Of a stretch of DNA of 64,000 bases, positions 11,456 through 23,046 are shown in pieces. A program made the position numbers and the translations under genes. Position 1 is the stretch's first letter; each line of letters opens with the position of its first letter. The notes beneath the pieces are model-generated. The model saw only the letters and a program-made list of their open reading frames with translations, was not told the DNA's origin and ran no database searches. The stretch comes from Zychaea mexicana (Eukaryota > Mucoromycota > Mucoromycetes > Mucorales > Lichtheimiaceae): assembly GCF_025766255.1 (NCBI RefSeq), contig NW_026516684.1, positions 186,001-250,000 on the forward strand, read 5' to 3'.

Positions 11456-14400
11456 AAAAGCCTCTAAACCATTTACTTTTATATACAATATCAAAAACAC
11501 GCATAACCCTCCCTTACCTATCCCTATACACTTCTTCACTTTTCTTTCACAATTTCTTCCCTTTTTGTTAGTTCCATGTATAAAAATTTTTAAACACTTG
11601 CCTCCATGTTGTCCTTTGTAAAGGGCTATATATATTTTATATACAAGCACACAATCACCACATTTAGTAAATATCATTTTGGAATAAAAAACAATGCAAG
11701 TCTTTTCTTACTTGAATTCTGTAAGTTCTGCAGCTTCTACATTGATGTTCCGAAAGCCGGGTTCACGTTGGCTCGTTCGTAACAATCAAGATGTGTTACC
11801 ATTGTAGCACTAAACTATATTTGTTTAGTAAATCTCGGAGCTCTATACGATTGCTACTGTATCATTGGTCCTTGTTGCTTTTACAAAGTGCTTATAGCAG
11901 AATGTGGTGCTTTTCTAAAAGTTACGTTAGCTTCACAGACTTGAATGGCAGGCTACACTCTGTCATAGGAACCGGCTGTATACTTTTCATTAGCAGCGCT
12001 CTCTTTTCAGAAGGCGGAGAATAGCCTGATGGTGGTATTGCGCTAGTTAGAGAGACAGGTTGTACACTGTGTGCTATTACTGCTGCCATTCGAGATTCCT
12101 CTACACATAGCGAATTTTACTTTACCATCTTAATGATAGCTTTTATTTTTCAGAACTGTACGCACAAATCATAGCATAGGGAGCTTTACTGTATAGCTAT
12201 GTACTACTGCTCGATATAGGCGCATAGTAGGCTCAAACCTGTTGATTTAATAATGCTTTCTACCAAAACATGCCATGCGGTCACAGAGTTCAGCAGCTGG
12301 CTAGCGCCAAGTCCATTAAAGAAAAGCCGTACAGTGAAATATAGCAAAAGCTACAAGCTTGCTCCTCAGCGAGATGATCTCGAGCACAGCAGTAGCTATT
12401 AACTGTTTCTCTTCTATATCTCTATTGATTTATAAAACAACTGTTTCATTGTTCAGTAGCACTGACTATTATGTAGACGGAACTTTCCAATGAACCAGTG
12501 CCCGATTTCATAAGACAATGCTACGGCAATAATGTAGATGAAAACTTTTGTCAAATGGATCCAAACAGTGAGCCCTGTCATGTTACAATTGTGCAACTTA
12601 CTCATAGACATATACCTGATATTGAAGAACAGGCCCATGCCGCAGCATTATGGCTGACAGTAAATGAGAATCACAGCCTTTCGAGACGACATAACCTTTA
12701 GAGTCCTTAAAAAAGAAAGAAACAAGCGTAATTTATCTTTCCTCCTTTCTTTTTCCTATCTCTTAATTGACCATAGATAAACGATGTGGTGCCTGTGACG
12801 CTAGGTAACCTTCTTTCATGATCTTTCTCTTTTCCGCAAGCTTTCCTCTTCTATTCGTCCCACTCATCTTAATGCATTTGTTCAAAGCTTGTATATTTAT
12901 GTCGCTCAAACGTTTGACTGATTTGAGCGTCACAATTCGAGTAAGAACTTCTCCATAAGCACGCCTGTAACACGCCTTTATTTACTTTACTGCATTGACG
13001 GAAAGAGCTAACAACAGCTGCTTTGTATAATTTCGTAAAGTGGTGCACGACGAGCAACATAACAGAGCGCAATGTGCTATTTTCTATTGACATACTAAAC
13101 AGTTTCCATTTTGCGGCAGTTTGAAGATGCTGTTCTTCAAAAATCAGCATTATCGGATTCTCACTGGTTCTTCAACAACCTCCCACCGCGTATTGAAAAA
13201 GAAATACGAGGCTGTGAAGGCAAAACAAAATACTATTTACCGGAATATAATATCTATATTATTATGAAATGGGGGGCACTACTGTTTTGGAGAATTGCTA
13301 CGGCTACTATCATAAAAAATGAATAATATTGACCATCTGGAATCAGATATACCACCAAAATATAAATAAAATATGCAGGTGTTTTTTGTTTGTGGTATCT
13401 AATTATTTGTATCTTGTGCATATCTATTCTACATTCGAACAATATATATCTTAGTCATCTAAATGGGAAAATCGGTTATATTCTTACAATAGGTTTATAT
13501 AGTCATATAGTAATGGCAAGGCACAACTACGGTCTTATGTCATGTAATCGGTCACCATTGATTACCACAAAAAAGATGGTACAGCAGCAGTTGTTTGAAG
13601 AACTTAAGAGTATGATATCGCGCTGATCTCACAGTGCACTAACTGAATACACATGTAATAAAATATTAGTGTTCTCATGCAAATCAACCCAAAAAAGTTA
13701 AGGTACAAAAGAAGATAGCAAAAAAAAAGATATCCCATAAATGCTTCATTGGTAATGGATTGTCATGGTAGCTGAAATGACTCGTGACGTCTTCTTTGAA
13801 CCGTTGGTTGCTTGATGCCACATTTGTGCCAGTCAAAGCCAACTACTGTACTGAGGGAGGGAGGCTCTTCTGTTGCTTCATTACTTTCTTGGTCGTTTTT
13901 CAGTGTCGAAACTGTTTTTATATGCGCGCCATGCTTTGAGAAATTACAGTGAGGTGTCACCACTTGCATCAATAGTGCTTAACATTTTTTTTTGTTTCCA
14001 CGTATATGTACTGTCAATCCATATCACTTGATAGTAGAAGCCTTGATGGTTTTCCTGATGATGCTATCGTCTACGGTGACTTTCTTTCTCCATGTTATAC
14101 AATACCACATGATGTGTGTTTTGTTGACGCAAAGCAGAATGTAAACAGATCTAGCAAGAAACTTCCATTCACTTGATGCTAAGCTTCAGTGAGAAACACC
14201 CTATTGCTATGCTAATCCATCAGTGTCTGTCCATCCCATGTTACACAATGCTTCCATCAGCGATATAGCTATTGGTTTTCTGCCAATGGGTGACGATAAA
14301 GTAGGTTCGCGTCTGCAGTAGCACCTGAGGGAAAAGTCAACGGAGCCCCTTAAAGACAAGACGAAAAAGTAACTTTGACGTTGCAATTGTTGCGATTCGC

Positions 14401-15230
14401 TGCCGCCGTCATCGTTGCCACCGGAGTTTTTTAAATGCGTCCATGAAGACCCTCAGTTGTCCCTTCTTATAGATATTGTCGCTTTAGTATGGTGCAGATC
14501 CAGTCGATTTTCTGGATCGCTGTGAGCGAAAATAATAAAAGGAAAATGAATACACTTCTTTGGCATGCGGTATGTTTATTGATTCGAATATTACATCTAA
14601 TTATGTTATAACGTGCTTTCTTACTACATTGTAGATATTGACAAAGAAATTATGAGGTGTTGTAGTAGGTCTTTTCTTTATTCGCAACGGCCGCCATCCT
14701 CTCTTTTTAAAATATAGACGTATGGTTTTGTTCATAATAGATATCAGGGGTCAATGATTTGGACGAGCGCGGACGGAAAGAAAAGCCATAAAGTTGTAAT
14801 ACGTGTACGATGCATCAGCAAAACATCCATGCAGGCGCATCTGCAGATTTGAGGCCGGTATATTCATTCATGGAATCTCCAAAGAGAATTGTTGGTGAAG
14901 ACGATGGTGGCTTTCTCGCTATCCATGCTGGTTTATCACCCCTGACTCTATTAACTTTGCTTACTTGCTACTTACCACTGCTAGTAATGCCGCTCCTTTT
15001 AATTAACTGCTGCTACGGCTCATAAACGCAAGGATCAAAAAGTCCAGGAGTCGGTGGAGGAAAAAGGGGTTTAGCGAGTGGAGATGGTACCAGGAGTAAA
15101 ATTCACTCGCACTTTCATATAAAAATATGTCGTTTCCGTCCATGGACTTTTTGCCACAACCTCCTCTTTTCTTTTTTTTTCTCTTTTCAAAAGTGCAGGA
15201 CGTGCGCATACGCGTGTGTAATATATAAAG
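11456..15230. other. 3.8 kb gene-poor region
   Basis: AT-rich, with stops in all frames and no complete gene. The only interpretable piece is a short relic near 11950-12024 resembling the last exon of the next gene. The rest has scattered short ORFs with no motif. The promoter of the downstream membrane protein gene, with a TATATAAA-like element at about 15222, is at the right end. Confidence 0.6.
11950..12024 (+). pseudogene. Relic resembling the last exon of the membrane protein gene at 15231
   Basis: One frame reads SVIGTGCILFISSALFSEGG before a stop. The functional gene 4 kb downstream reads SVIQSGSAGVVLLLALFSEGG. At DNA level a 20-nt block (about 11998-12017) matches 18 of 20 bases with the block near 16173. 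No other exon of the gene can be recognised next to it, so this is at best a decayed partial duplicate. Confidence 0.35.
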
Positions 15231-16347
15231 ATGACATCCTATTATCATTTCGAACATCCTATCGCAGATGATCCTCTCAATATCACATATCAGAATCCTG
15301 CAATAGCAACGAAGCTCCAAGCTCACCAAATGGCAGACGACGACGACGATGATAGTATTATCCATTATCCGATCGACACTTCCGGCGCATCTTACTATCA
15401 AATAATGGACTTTAGTCATGATCCATTCCAGGAGAAAACAACAAACGGTCCTTATGATTATCATGACTACTTTGATTCAACCAGCGAGTCGACCCTATCC
15501 CTCGAGCAAGCAGACGACGACGACGAACGTGTATATTATGAAAAGGACGACGGACTACTGGATCAGGAACAACAACACGATATTGAATCGCTAAATGACC
15601 ATCAAGCTACAACAACTACTTTTAAAACAATGCCTTTGGAATGCCGATCCATGGTTCGATGGGTTTACTGTGAATGGCTTGGCTTCTGCATCACGCTCCT
15701 GATCAACTTTTCAGCTTGTCTTTCTTTGGCGTTTTATCGACCACCGTTACTCTTCAATAACAGCGTACAGCTCTCCTTGGGTCTTGCAGCTATTGAAGGA
15801 ATAATGTGCGCTATTACCAGCTATTTCCTGTGGCAGCGACCTGCAAGTAATGCATATATGACAAATGATGCCATGCACTACAGTAAGTTATATGACTACA
15901 TACATTCTTATTATAATTTCACCAAAACCTTGTTACGGAACTTACCATATATCCCATCCCTGTTGTTGTTGTTGCTAGTGCGTTATTTTACATTTAATTC
16001 GATCCATATCATATACACTGCTTACAAAATTGTTGGCGTTCCAGGAACGTAAGTACCAACAGCAACTTTTCTTTTATTACAGCGGTTGCGATAGAATAGA
16101 ACTTGAAGTATCAGTCGTACTAACTAAACTTTCCGTCATACAAAGTGGAAGTGCAGGTGTCGTGCTACTATTGGCTCTGTTCTCAGAAGGCGGCTCTATT
16201 GTCTCGACAGTTCTGACATTTCTGGCGTCCGTGAGCTGGCTATCGTTGCTTGTCCTTTCATTGTACTTATATAAGGAGACGTACAAGCATTTTCGATCTC
16301 TAAAACACACTGCTGATAACAAGATGTTTGTATTATTTGGAATGTGA
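15231..16347 (+). CDS. Multi-pass membrane protein with acidic N-terminal tail, unknown family
   Basis: Exons 15231..15882, 15979..16048, 16083..16347; 987 nt, 328 aa, phases 1 and 2 consistent. The first 130 or so residues are hydrophilic, with runs ADDDDDDS and ADDDDER and many Tyr, Ser and His. Predicted membrane segments follow: WLGFCITLLINFSACLSLAF, the stretch from VQLSLGLAAIEG to SYFLW, then VVLLLALFSEGG and a long hydrophobic stretch ending LVLSLYLY. The short C terminus is basic (KETYKHFRSLKH). The second intron is only 34 bp (16049..16082), at the low end for this genome. I do not recognise the family. A relic of its last exon may lie near 12 kb. Confidence 0.7.
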
Positions 16348-16800
16348 AGCAAAGCAAAGAACATCAAAGGGAACTCTGCCACGGACGTAGAGACAGCAAA
16401 AGATTCCGTACTGTAAAATAAAGATTATGTAACAGTTGTTACTTATAATATTTGGGAAGCCCGGAACAGAAAGATAAAGAGAGAAGAAAAATCTGCTACC
16501 AGGTCCAAGCGCACGCGTGCATTTATAGTGGCCCAAGTGATGATGCAAGCATATGTATGATTTGTGTTTGTTTGCCTGCTGAGATTGACATTACGGTTAC
16601 GTCGGTTACGTAGGTGATGTATGCTCTGTATAACCAACCATGTGAAATTCTTTTCTTTGAAAGTGCATGTGATTTTTTTCTCCACATTTTTTGTGCACCT
16701 CTTCTTAATCTCTGCCTTTTTTTCTTTCTTCTTTCTTTCTTTTCTCTGCCTCTCTGTCCTAATAAATCCTTTCAGCAGGCCTCTGCCTCTCTACCCTACC
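16348..16800. other. Intergenic region with ABCD promoter
   Basis: No gene. A strongly C/T-rich stretch (about 16670-16800) leads up to the next ATG. Confidence 0.55.
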
Positions 16801-19682
16801 ATGCCACTCTTTTCTCAGCCGCTCGACCACCGGCCGTGGCTCCCATCCAAAAACAACCTTCTCATATACTCTTCTCTAGCCGCCGCGACCGCTGCCCTGG
16901 CATATCGAACCTCGCAGCGATCGTCAACGAAGATGTCGGCTGCCGATCTACTCAATAGCACCAAACGCACGCTTTTCAGAGAAACCAAAGAGTCTACATT
17001 CAAACAACACAAGCCATCATTCCCCGTGGTAGACGTTGCCAAAAAAGTCGGTGTCAATGACGAATTCTATCGACAATTGCGTGCCATTGCAAAGATTCTC
17101 TTTCCTAATTTCCATACGAAAGAAGTATTTTTGCTTATCCTGCATTCCATTTTCCTCATTCTGCGTACATATTTGAGTGTGGTGGTCGCAAGAATCGATG
17201 GCCGTATTGTCAGAGACTTGGTATGTACATTACATGGCAGATTGAGATAATGTGCACCCCCCTGCTGTCGGGTGTTCTTCCATAGCTGATTATGCATATA
17301 CATCCCTCTTCTGCAGGTCAGCGGTCGTGGAAAGCGTTTCCTTACAGGCTTGATGTATTGGTTTGCAATTGCTGTCCCAGCAACATATACAAACAGTATG
17401 GTACGTTTAGAATTAGAAGATATTCGCAGAGGACGACTGAAGGAGAGAAGAGTGGAACTTACACCTCACTGTTTATTTACGACGACAGATCCGATATCTC
17501 CAATCAAAACTTGCCATCGGATTCCGTACACGTTTGACACGTTATGCCCATGATTTGTACCTGAACGAAGACAAGACATTTTACAAGTCCATCAATTTGG
17601 ATGGGCGAATTCAGGGTGCTGATCAGTAAGTGATTGAAGATTGTATCTTTGAGCATGAATGATGGGAATTAATCGACCGAACAACTGCTCTCTCATCATG
17701 CCGGAATAGATTTATCACGACCGATATTGCGAAATTCTGCGACACATTGGCATCATTGTATTCAAATCTTGCCAAACCAGTACTGGACATGTTGATTTTC
17801 AACTATCAATTGATGAAGTCGATCGGCTTGGCTGGTACGATCGGCCTTGGTGTGAACTACATCGTAACGGCCAGACTTCTGAGAGCCGTGACACCTTCCT
17901 TTGGCAAACTGGCAGCCGTCGAAGCAAAGCTTGAGGGTGATTTCCGTGCAGCTCATACCCGACTGATTACAAATGCAGAAGAAATTGCGTTTTACAATGG
18001 CGGCGAACTGGAACACTCAATTTTGGATAAAGCATATCAACGCCTTGTCAGACACATCAATTCAATTTACAAGATCCGCATCAATTACAACATGTTTGAA
18101 GACTTTTTGATCAAGTATGCATGGAGTGCTTTCGGCCTCGTTCTCTGTGCTATCCCAGTTTTTGCTCCCCATTTGGTGGGCGACTTGCCTGGCAAGCTCA
18201 CCAAGGACATGGATGAAAACGCTAAAGTAGGATCGCGCACTCGCGGGTTCATTACAAACAAACGGTAAGCAACAGACGAACGGTCAAATGCGCTACGAAG
18301 CTGGCCTCTATACAAAGCGGAGACTCATGGACGGTACATTTTTCTAGATTGATGATGTCACTTGCAGATGCAGGTGGTCGCATGATGTATTCGTACAAGG
18401 AACTGGCTGAATTAGCAGGCTACACTACCCGTGTTTATACTTTGCTGTCAGTTCTCCACTCATTGCATGCAAACGAGTTTGACGGTCCCAATGAAGCTGT
18501 GCGATTCGCACTTACCAACATCCAGGGCAAAATCAAGCTTGGTGAGGACGGCATCAAATTTGAAAACGTACCGATCGTAACGCCTGCTCCCGGTAAAGAT
18601 CGCCAAGGCGAACTTTTAGTGGAGAATCTGAACGTTCATATCCGCCCTGGTGAGCACATGTTGGTCACCGGGCCAAATGGTGTGGGCAAAACAGCTGTCG
18701 CACGTGTCATTGCCACCCTCTGGCCAACATTTGGTACGTAATTTTATGTTAGAATGAGATGCACTAAACCTCGAAACTAATCATCGTCATTATCCTATTC
18801 TGATTTCTCTCGCAGAGGGCACGCTTTCACGACCTAGTGATGAGAATATTTTCTACATCCCACAAAGACCCTACTTGAGCATAGGCACTCTTCGAGACCA
18901 GTAAGTACACGGCATTTCAACGAGTGTATTGATCTGAACCATGTTTTAAACGACTTTCGTCTATTATTGCCTTTTACTATATATAATAGAATCATCTACC
19001 CCCACACTCATGAAGACATGAAAAAGGACGGACGAACGGATGAAGAGCTCATGAAAATTTTGGACGTTGTGCGCTTAGCTTACATTCCCGATCGTGAAGG
19101 TGGCTGGGAAACCAAGAAGGAATGGAAGGATGTTTTCTCGGGTGGAGAAAAGCAAAGAGTAAGTAGGAAAGAAAAAAGGGACAGATGTAAACGAAAAGAA
19201 AGAAGAAACTCATACAGTTGATCCCTTAATATGATAACAGGTCGGTATGGCACGCTTGTTCTATCATCATCCTAAATATGCCGTTTTGGATGAATGTACA
19301 AGTGCTGTATCCGCCGACGTTGAAGGTCTTATGTACGCACACGCCAAGGATATGGGCATCAGTAAGTGTTTTCAGTACAAAGTCCTCGCCGCATCCCTAT
19401 ACACCTATCCGTGAAATTTGGCATATTAACCTTTTCTTAATACATTTTCTACTATTAGCGCTTCTGACGATCTCTCATCGACCAGCATTATTCAAATACC
19501 ACCAATATCTCTTACGACTCACCGGTAACCATGGCCAATGGGAGTTAGAGCAGATTGGCGGACAGCAGCAACAACAGTCATTAGATAAGGAAATGCAAAC
19601 GCTCGAGGACAAGCTACAAAGCGTAGAAGCACTCAAGTCGCGACTTGGTGAAATCGACCACGAGCTCAGTTTGAAGCTGTAA
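16801..19682 (+). CDS. Peroxisomal ABCD-type half ABC transporter (Pxa/ALD family)
   Basis: Nine exons: 16801..17220, 17317..17400, 17489..17625, 17710..18264, 18348..18733, 18816..18900, 18990..19158, 19241..19361, 19459..19682; 2181 nt, 726 aa. The membrane domain comes first, with [19 protein letters not shown] matching the ABCD1 consensus and the peroxisomal EAA-like motif [12 protein letters not shown]. The nucleotide-binding domain follows: Walker [26 protein letters not shown] (Q-loop), signature FSGGEKQR, Walker [13 protein letters not shown] and LTISHRP (H-loop). Half-transporters of this class dimerise and import very-long-chain acyl-CoA into peroxisomes for beta-oxidation. A Gln run (QQQQQ) and a short coiled-coil-like tail end the protein. 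Walker A has Val-Gly-Lys-Thr where Cys-Gly-Lys-Ser is common, which should still bind nucleotide. It is closest in motif to ABCD1/2 and yeast Pxa2. Confidence 0.95.
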
Positions 19683-21495
19683 CTATCTCAACTCGAATAT
19701 GTTGTGAGCAGCCGCCATGTTGAACATGGAGCTTGTTTGTAGCAGTATCAGTAGTCAACACCTTGAGCCTTTCTCTATCTCTTCTTCTTTACCCTTCTTT
19801 CCTTTTCACATATGATCATCGTCGAATTTTCTCCTTATCCCGTATGATTCCACCTTTTGGATTTTATTTTTATATACTTAAATGTACGGATTTGATATAC
19901 CAGAGTGACCTAATAATAGAAAACTGTACGCTTATATATATACAGCCATATATAAATTTATTCTTTCTCCACAACACACGTTTCGTTATGGCGTTTTGAT
20001 ACATTATCAGCGCGTCGTATATATACACTCATTGCTGATATAGATAATTGCTTAGAGATATGCATATAAGCCCTTTGTTGTATCAACCATCTGATCAGTA
20101 GAGACAGTTTCTTATAAATTACTATGCATGACGATATCCGTCAATTGCTGACCCTTACGACTTAGCACCCCATGGTGTATAACAACAGCGCAGAGATCCA
20201 GGCTAGTCGAGCTGACAACCACCATGATACATTTTGGTACCTTTTAGATTAGCTTCCCGATGAGTATGTACATAACAAAGAAGCGTATCATTAGACAATA
20301 AAGTGGTATATGACTCATCCATACGTAGTTGGAATTAAATCAAGAAACAATCATAAAGCGTATCAGCCCGTGCAATACATCGCTTAATTAAGCACTCTGT
20401 TGCTGCAAGATAGCATGATATGCATAGTACTAGTATCTACCTATAGCTTTTTAATAAAGTCCGTGTTGCTTGACATTTTTAACGCAAGCAGCTGTCGGAA
20501 GGCGCCTCCGTGAATTTAGTCTTTGATATGACAGTCATCGCTCAGACTGCAAAACGGACCGTATCAATCTTAACTCTGTTTCGGTTTTGCTTACTATTCG
20601 TTAAATATGTCGATGAAATCTGGTCACTTCGACACCGAGAAAGCTGCGTGTAAAGCATTTCAAGACATGATGGTGTGGCATGATTTATAGCATAGAAAGG
20701 GTCTCTTTTCAATGACAGAGAATATATACAATGGAGGTTTAGAATGTATCAGTACCATTACGTATCATATCTGTATACGAGAATCAGCATTGATGTTTAA
20801 ATATGCTGCTACTTCCTCTAAGTATGTAGGATCCATGCAGTATGATAAGCTAACCCGGCAGAATGTCGAGCATGCATGCGTCTTGAACATGCGACACGCA
20901 TATCACTGACTTTTTAATGATGACATACGAGCTACCGTTTGAATCTTTCAGTTGGGTAGCTCATATAGATATGTGATTGCAACTTTAGAAAGAGAGTGTG
21001 GGGGAGGTTTTTTGACAAACCTTCGCTAAGCGTCCCTCTAGATCGCGATCGGAATAATTGGTAACTATTTCAATGCTTCCATCCTTTCTGCTGCTGTTGA
21101 ATGTTGTACACAATCATTTTCCTTTTTTTGCTCTTCTCTCACCTTTTACGCCTCCGTGTTCTTCTCCTCAAGCTAAAATCGTTAAGCTCGGTTGACAATC
21201 GGCTATATGCCTATATCAGCACCTGGTGAAATAGTGTGCGCTGTTTTAACGGAAGGGATCGGGTAATAAAGGACCTGCATCATCTCGTCCAGTGACTCAT
21301 TCATGGCCCTTCTTATTTACCCTAAAAGGCTTCGCTTCCTCTACTTTGAGCGGCCTTATGTTTATCCCTAGCATAAAAGATCATCTCTGATACGGGTACC
21401 CACACTTTTTTTTCTCATGGGGATACCCAACATTCGTTTATATAAAGGCTGGGAACCGGCCTTCCTCTTTCAATTCTTTGTTTCTTTCACTTAAG
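19683..21495. other. Gene-poor region and THI5 promoter
   Basis: No supportable gene. The left half is the ABCD 3' flank and AT-rich sequence. The right end is the THI5 promoter: TATAAA at 21441-21446, 50 bp before the ATG, and a TGACTCA heptamer at 21293-21299. I found no TPP aptamer motif (CTGAGA followed by ACCTGATC) here or in THI5 intron 1. Confidence 0.6.
21441..21446 (+). promoter_or_regulatory. TATA box of THI5
   Basis: TTTATATAAAGG context, TATAAA core 50 bp before the ATG, followed by a short C/T-rich leader. This fits a strongly regulated gene with a short 5' UTR and leaves no room for a 5' riboswitch unless transcription starts further upstream. Confidence 0.65.
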
Positions 21496-22724
21496 ATGTC
21501 TACCGATAAGATCACCGTTGTTACCAACTGGTAAGAGTTTGTAGAAGTGTTAAGTTTTCGTCGCTCTTTGACGCGTCGATTTCCACACATTCCTTCTTGC
21601 TCATTATCATCACTATTCTTTACTTTATAAAGGCACGCTATTCCCTACCATCTTCCCTTGTACCTTGCCGACAAGCTCAACTACTTTGTTGAAGAAGGTA
21701 TCAAGGTAGCCATCCTGGAGCCCAATAACCCATCTGATGTCACCGAAATTGTTGGCAGTGGTAAATCCGACCTCGCTTTGAAGGCCATGATCCATACCAT
21801 TGCTGCCAAGGCACGCGGTTTTCCCGTCAAGTCCATCGGTACTCTTTTGGACGAGCCCTTCACTGGCGTGGTCTATTTGCGCTCCAAGAGCGGCATCACC
21901 AACGATTTCCAAAGCTTGCGCGGTAAGCGCATTGGCTACGTTGGCGAGTTTGGCAAGATCCAGTTGGACGAATTGACGCGTCAATATGGTATGACCCCCG
22001 AGGACTACACTGCTGTCCGTGTTGGTATGAACGTCACCGGTGCCATCATCCGTGGCGAAATCGATGCTGGTATTGGTCTTGAAAACGTTCAAATGGTCGA
22101 ACTGGAAGAATGGTCCGTTGCACAAGGCCGTCCTGCTGATGATGTGGCCATGCTTCGCATTGATGAGCTTGCTCACTTGGGATGTTGCTGCTTCTGCTCG
22201 GTAAAAAATAAGAACTACATACCTTGCACCTGTTTCTTACAAGCAATCATAGCACTCGTACTCAGACTGTTTATTGTATATCATAGATCCTCTTCATAGG
22301 CAACGAAACCTTCATCAACAATAACCCTGAAAAGGTCAAGGCTTTCATGAAGGCCATCAAGCGCGCTGCTGACTTTATGTTTGAGGATCCTGTCAAGGCT
22401 TACCAACTCTTTGTTGAAGTGAAGCCCCACATGGACAGCATTGTCAACCGCAAGATCTTCCAGCGCTCGTTCCGTTACTTCTCGCGCGATTTCAAGAACG
22501 TGCAGCGTGACTGGAACAAGGTAACCAACTACTGCAAGCGTTTGGGTATCGTCGATGAAACTTTTGAGCAAAACCAGACCAACGACTTCTTGTCGTGGCC
22601 CTTGTTGCCTGAATCAACTCCTGGTGTCGAACCCGCAACTGTAGATACTGGCGTAGTCAGCTGTGGTTGTCGTAGCAGCCATCCTCAAGGCCCCGCTCCC
22701 GATGTCATCTCTGTTAAGGCTTAA
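21496..22724 (+). CDS. THI5: 4-amino-5-hydroxymethyl-2-methylpyrimidine phosphate synthase (Thi5/NMT1)
   Basis: Exons 21496..21530, 21633..22200, 22287..22724; 1041 nt, 346 aa (family about 340). It makes the thiamine pyrimidine HMP-P in a suicide reaction that consumes the enzyme's own active-site His and its bound PLP, with iron. Seen: [16 protein letters not shown] start typical of NMT1/THI5, [17 protein letters not shown], the phosphate-binding [12 protein letters not shown], and the iron-binding CCCFC at about residues 196-200, with intron 2 right after CCCFCS. The catalytic His of the WHAIPYH region is retained. The C terminus has an extra [10 protein letters not shown] stretch. The fold is the substrate-binding-protein fold. 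Codon use is highly biased, as expected for a single-turnover enzyme. Regulation: a TPP riboswitch lies in the 3' UTR, see separate entries. Confidence 0.97.
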
Positions 22725-22729
22725 CACAC

Positions 22730-22925
22730 GTAAGTTGTATGTAGGAGCTCTTCAAGACTTGCTGAATAGCGGAAAATGTCCATGTACCATACTTTTGGCT
22801 CTGTGTGCCAGCGGTGTGTAACGTGTGTGTGCGTAAATTTACTGGGATATACTAACAAGCTGTTTACCGGGTTCCCGATACAAATCTATCTTTGATTTGG
22901 TTGGGAATGTTTTTTGCTATTATAG
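22730..22925 (+). promoter_or_regulatory. Putative 3'-UTR intron of THI5
   Basis: A canonical donor GTAAGT starts 5 nt after the TAA stop. A perfect yeast-type branch site TACTAAC lies at 22850-22856. The first spaced AG after it is the TTTTTTGCTATTATAG acceptor ending at 22925. All three signals are as good as those of the coding introns. The acceptor ends one base before the 5' strand of riboswitch helix P1. A second donor-like GTAAAT at 22833 could give a 93-nt intron with the same acceptor. Splicing here is inferred from sequence only. Confidence 0.7.
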
Positions 22926-23022
22926 TGGTCGAACCTAGGGGTGCTCGAGTTTATCTTGGGCTGAGATTATTACCCTCAGAACCTGATCAGGTTAATACCT
23001 GCGCTAGGGAAGAGTTCGACCA
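22926..23022 (+). promoter_or_regulatory. TPP riboswitch (THI element) in the THI5 3' UTR
   Basis: Complete aptamer. P1 is a perfect 9-bp helix, TGGTCGAAC (22926-22934) with GTTCGACCA (23014-23022). P2 uses CTAGG at 23004-23008. P3 is compact: GCTCGAG (22943-22949) with CTTGGGC (22955-22961), two wobbles and a 5-nt loop. The conserved core is present: CTGAGA (22961-22966), ACCC, GAACCTGATCAGG, TTAATACCTGCG and TAGGGAAG. The only gene it can serve is THI5, 201 bp upstream: the next gene on this strand starts over 2 kb away and the next gene of all, eL30, runs the other way. It should bind thiamine pyrophosphate and repress THI5 by altering splicing or 3' processing; the direction is inferred from known eukaryotic THI elements. 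Confidence 0.95.
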
Positions 23023-23040
23023 TACTTTAGCTAGTGCTGA

Positions 23041-23046
23041 AATAAA
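23041..23046 (+). terminator. Poly(A) signal AATAAA of THI5
   Basis: Perfect AATAAA 18 nt after the end of riboswitch helix P1, followed by a T-rich region. It places the aptamer inside the 3' UTR, between the 3'-UTR intron and the cleavage site. I saw no other AATAAA between the stop codon and this one. Confidence 0.65.

Noticed and set aside
12498..12701. 67-codon plus-strand frame (MPDFIRQCYGNN...)
   Set aside because: Protein-like composition but no motif, splice context or promoter; could be chance or a relic.
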